This document shows, piece by piece, positions 62,075 to 64,000 of a DNA stretch of 64,000 nucleotides. This stretch comes from Pectobacterium brasiliense (GTDB lineage: Bacteria; Pseudomonadota; Gammaproteobacteria; Enterobacterales; Enterobacteriaceae): positions 1,984,001 to 2,048,000 of the forward strand of contig NZ_JACGFN010000001.1 in the NCBI RefSeq assembly GCF_016950255.1. Reading direction: 5' to 3'. A model generated the notes under the pieces. It saw nothing but the letters and a program-made list of their open reading frames with translations. It made no database searches and was not told where the DNA came from. Position 1 is the first letter of the stretch; each line of letters opens with the position of its first letter. A program made the position numbers and the translations under genes.

Positions 62075-62869
62075 TTAGATCGCAACCGGTGCTTTGATGG
62101 CGGGATGTGGATCGTATCCCTCGATTTCAAAGTCCTCGAAGCGATAGTCGAACAACGTATCTGGACGGCGCTTAATCACCAGTTTAGGCAGCGCGCGCGG
62201 TTCACGGCTCAACTGTAGATTCGTCTGTTCCAGATGGTTGTTGTACAGATGCGTGTCGCCGCCAGTCCAGACGAAATCACCAACATCCAGATCGCACTGC
62301 TGTGCCACCATATGCACCAGCAGCGCATAGCTGGCGATGTTGAACGGCAGGCCGAGGAAAATATCGCACGAGCGCTGATAAAGCTGGCAAGAGAGTTTGC
62401 CATCCGCCACGTAGAACTGGAAAAACGCGTGGCACGGTGCCAGCGCCATTTTGTCCAGCTCACCCACGTTCCAGGCAGACACGATAATACGGCGAGAATC
62501 TGGATCTTGTCTCAACTGGGTCAGAACATTCTTCAACTGGTCGATCTCACGACCGTCGGCAGCGCCCCACGAACGCCACTGTTTGCCGTAAACCGGCCCC
62601 AAATCACCGTTCTCATCCGCCCATTCATCCCAAATACTGACTTTATTTTCATGCAGATAAACAACATTGGTATCGCCGTTCAGGAACCAGAGCAGCTCAT
62701 GAATAATCGAACGCAGGTGGCATTTTTTGGTGGTAACCAGCGGAAACCCGTCCTGCAAGTTGAAACGCATCTGATGGCCGAAAATAGAACGCGTGCCCGT
62801 GCCGGTACGGTCGGCTTTCGGCGTGCCCTCTTCAAGCACTTTTTTCATCAGATCCAGATACTGTTTCAT
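62075..62869 (-). CDS. thyA: Thymidylate synthase
   Basis: Methylates dUMP to dTMP with methylene-tetrahydrofolate. 264 residues, identical in length to E. coli ThyA. Catalytic Cys146 in [13 protein letters not shown]; folate- and dUMP-binding arginines in [15 protein letters not shown] and [13 protein letters not shown]. It lies 36 bp after lgt and is probably cotranscribed with it, as in E. coli. Confidence 0.99.
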   Translation of the reverse strand: MKQYLDLMKKVLEEGTPKADRTGTGTRSIFGHQMRFNLQDGFPLVTTKKCHLRSIIHELLWFLNGDTNVVYLHENKVSIWDEWADENGDLGPVYGKQWRSWGAADGREIDQLKNVLTQLRQDPDSRRIIVSAWNVGELDKMALAPCHAFFQFYVADGKLSCQLYQRSCDIFLGLPFNIASYALLVHMVAQQCDLDVGDFVWTGGDTHLYNNHLEQTNLQLSREPRALPKLVIKRRPDTLFDYRFEDFEIEGYDPHPAIKAPVAI

Positions 62870-62905
62870 ACTACCTCACCAAAAATATTAAAGAAGGACG
62901 GCGGA

Positions 62906-63775
62906 TTATTGCTGTGCAGGCTGACGGCGGTAGGCCCAGACCATCATCAGAATACCAGCGATCACCATCGGCAGAGACAGGATTTGCCCCATGCTGAACA
63001 GGCCGCCGAACAGCCCCAGCTGCGCATCCGGCTGGCGGAAGAATTCAGTAATGATTCGGAACATGCCATAACCGATCAGGAAAAGCCCTGAAACGCTGCC
63101 CATCGGCCGAGATTTACGAATAAAGATATTCAGAATGATAAACAGCGCCACTCCTTCCAACATCATTTGATACAGCTGGGAAGGATGACGCGGCAGCATG
63201 CCGTACTGATTGAAAATCGCCTGCCATTGCGGGTTACTGACGGCCAGCGCCATATCTTCGCCGCGCGAACCAGGAAACAGCATGGCCCACGGCGTATCCG
63301 TCGTCACGCGTCCCCACAGTTCGCCATTGATGAAGTTGCCCAGTCGGCCAGCGCCAAGCCCGAAAGGAATCAGAGGGGCAATAAAATCAGCAACCTGGAA
63401 GAAATGGCGTTTGGTGCGATGAGCGAACCACAGCATGACGCAGATGACGCCCATTAAGCCGCCGTGGAACGACATACCGCCATCCCAGACTTTGAAAAGA
63501 TAGAGCGGGTTTTCAAGAAATGACGGGAAGGCATAAAACAGGACGTAGCCCAGACGCCCACCGACGAAGACCCCAAGGAACCCCATATACAGCAGGTTTT
63601 CGACTTCATCTTTGGTCCAGCCACTCCCCGGTTTATTCGCCCGACGCACCGCCAACCACATGGCAAATACAAAACCCACCAGATACATCAGCCCATACCA
63701 GTGCAGCGCCAGCGGGCCGATTGAGAAAATCACGGGATCAAACTGAGGAAACGCCAGATAGCTTGTCGTCATCAT
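62906..63775 (-). CDS. lgt: Prolipoprotein diacylglyceryl transferase
   Basis: Inner-membrane enzyme that adds diacylglycerol to the lipobox cysteine, the first step of lipoprotein maturation; clients in this window include MltA and YgdI. 289 residues, seven membrane segments; conserved [11 protein letters not shown] (essential His) and the signature [21 protein letters not shown] at 63775 or the adjacent 63772. The 225 bp from here to the window edge contain no gene; ptsP, the usual upstream neighbour, is not reached. An ATCCGTC/GACGGAT inverted repeat is present at the extreme edge. Confidence 0.97.
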   Translation of the reverse strand: MMTTSYLAFPQFDPVIFSIGPLALHWYGLMYLVGFVFAMWLAVRRANKPGSGWTKDEVENLLYMGFLGVFVGGRLGYVLFYAFPSFLENPLYLFKVWDGGMSFHGGLMGVICVMLWFAHRTKRHFFQVADFIAPLIPFGLGAGRLGNFINGELWGRVTTDTPWAMLFPGSRGEDMALAVSNPQWQAIFNQYGMLPRHPSQLYQMMLEGVALFIILNIFIRKSRPMGSVSGLFLIGYGMFRIITEFFRQPDAQLGLFGGLFSMGQILSLPMVIAGILMMVWAYRRQPAQQ

Positions 63776-64000
63776 TCACCACATATTTTATTGTGTTATC
63801 CCTACTTTTGGGATCGTCATTGATAGGCAAAAGGCAGGAGAATGAATCTGTTCCTGCGAACCGCGGTGGCGAATCATAGCATACGCGCCCACGCTCTTTG
63901 ATCGCGAAGGGGAAAAGTTCTGTAAAACATTGAGTCGTTGTTAAACATTTACTCGCAATTAAATCTTGATATATCCGTCAATACCGCACCGCGACGGATT

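Noticed and set aside
63960-64000. Promoter for lgt with TTGACG near the window edge
   Set aside because: No -10 at acceptable spacing on the minus strand; the edge truncates the context.

Overview
The window is chromosomal DNA from an enterobacterium, almost certainly a soft-rot Pectobacterium (inference). Nearly every gene has a close E. coli counterpart in the same order. At the position of csrB between syd and yqcC lies a long GGA-rich RNA gene matching rsmB, the global virulence-regulating RNA of soft-rot bacteria. Several small accessory inserts interrupt the conserved order.

Layout. 1-16.9 kb, minus strand: rpsB-tsf-pyrH-frr-dxr-uppS-cdsA-rseP-bamA-skp-lpxD-fabZ-lpxA-lpxB-rnhB-dnaE, the classical cluster for translation, isoprenoid and phospholipid precursors, outer-membrane protein assembly and lipid A; dnaE runs off the left edge. 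17.0-22.1 kb, plus strand: map, glnD, dapD, yaeH. 22.2-23.8 kb, minus strand: yqcC-truC-yqcA. 23.9-26.4 kb: an accessory MarR regulator and a secreted amidohydrolase with a recognisable operator-promoter. 26.5-27.2 kb: rsmB RNA with its terminator, AGGA-hairpin repeats and a perfect GacA/UvrY-type upstream box. 27.2-33.8 kb: syd, queF, ppnN, xni, rlmM, ygdD, gcvA. 34.0-34.2 kb: the sRNA gcvB, then ygdI. 34.7-37.2 kb: csdA-csdE and tcdA. 37.3-39.6 kb: a BisC/TorZ-like molybdoenzyme, accessory relative to E. coli. 39.6-42.8 kb: mltA, three tandem initiator tRNAs and amiC. 43.0-44.4 kb: argA with tandem ARG boxes. 44.4-47.0 kb: an accessory L-talarate/galactarate dehydratase with a divergent LacI-family regulator. 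47.1-61.0 kb, minus strand: recC-ptrA-recB-recD downstream of the prepilin-like genes ppdA-ppdB-ygdB-ppdC. 61.2-62.0 kb: two unrecognised small genes, the first apparently frameshifted. 62.1-63.8 kb: thyA and lgt.

How the parts work together. The left third is housekeeping envelope biogenesis: uppS, cdsA, lpxD/A/B and fabZ supply lipids, skp and bamA handle outer-membrane proteins, and rseP carries the envelope-stress signal. The middle contains two major regulatory RNAs within 8 kb: rsmB, which titrates RsmA/CsrA, and gcvB, which represses amino-acid and peptide uptake and is itself controlled by the adjacent gcvA. The right third holds RecBCD recombination genes and precursor synthesis (thyA, lgt).

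I found no prophage, insertion sequence, CRISPR array or defence island, and no clearly undescribed multi-gene system. The best leads are the dual RNA/DNA palindrome architecture of rsmB, the operator architectures of the two accessory catabolic inserts, and the frameshifted gene beside thyA.
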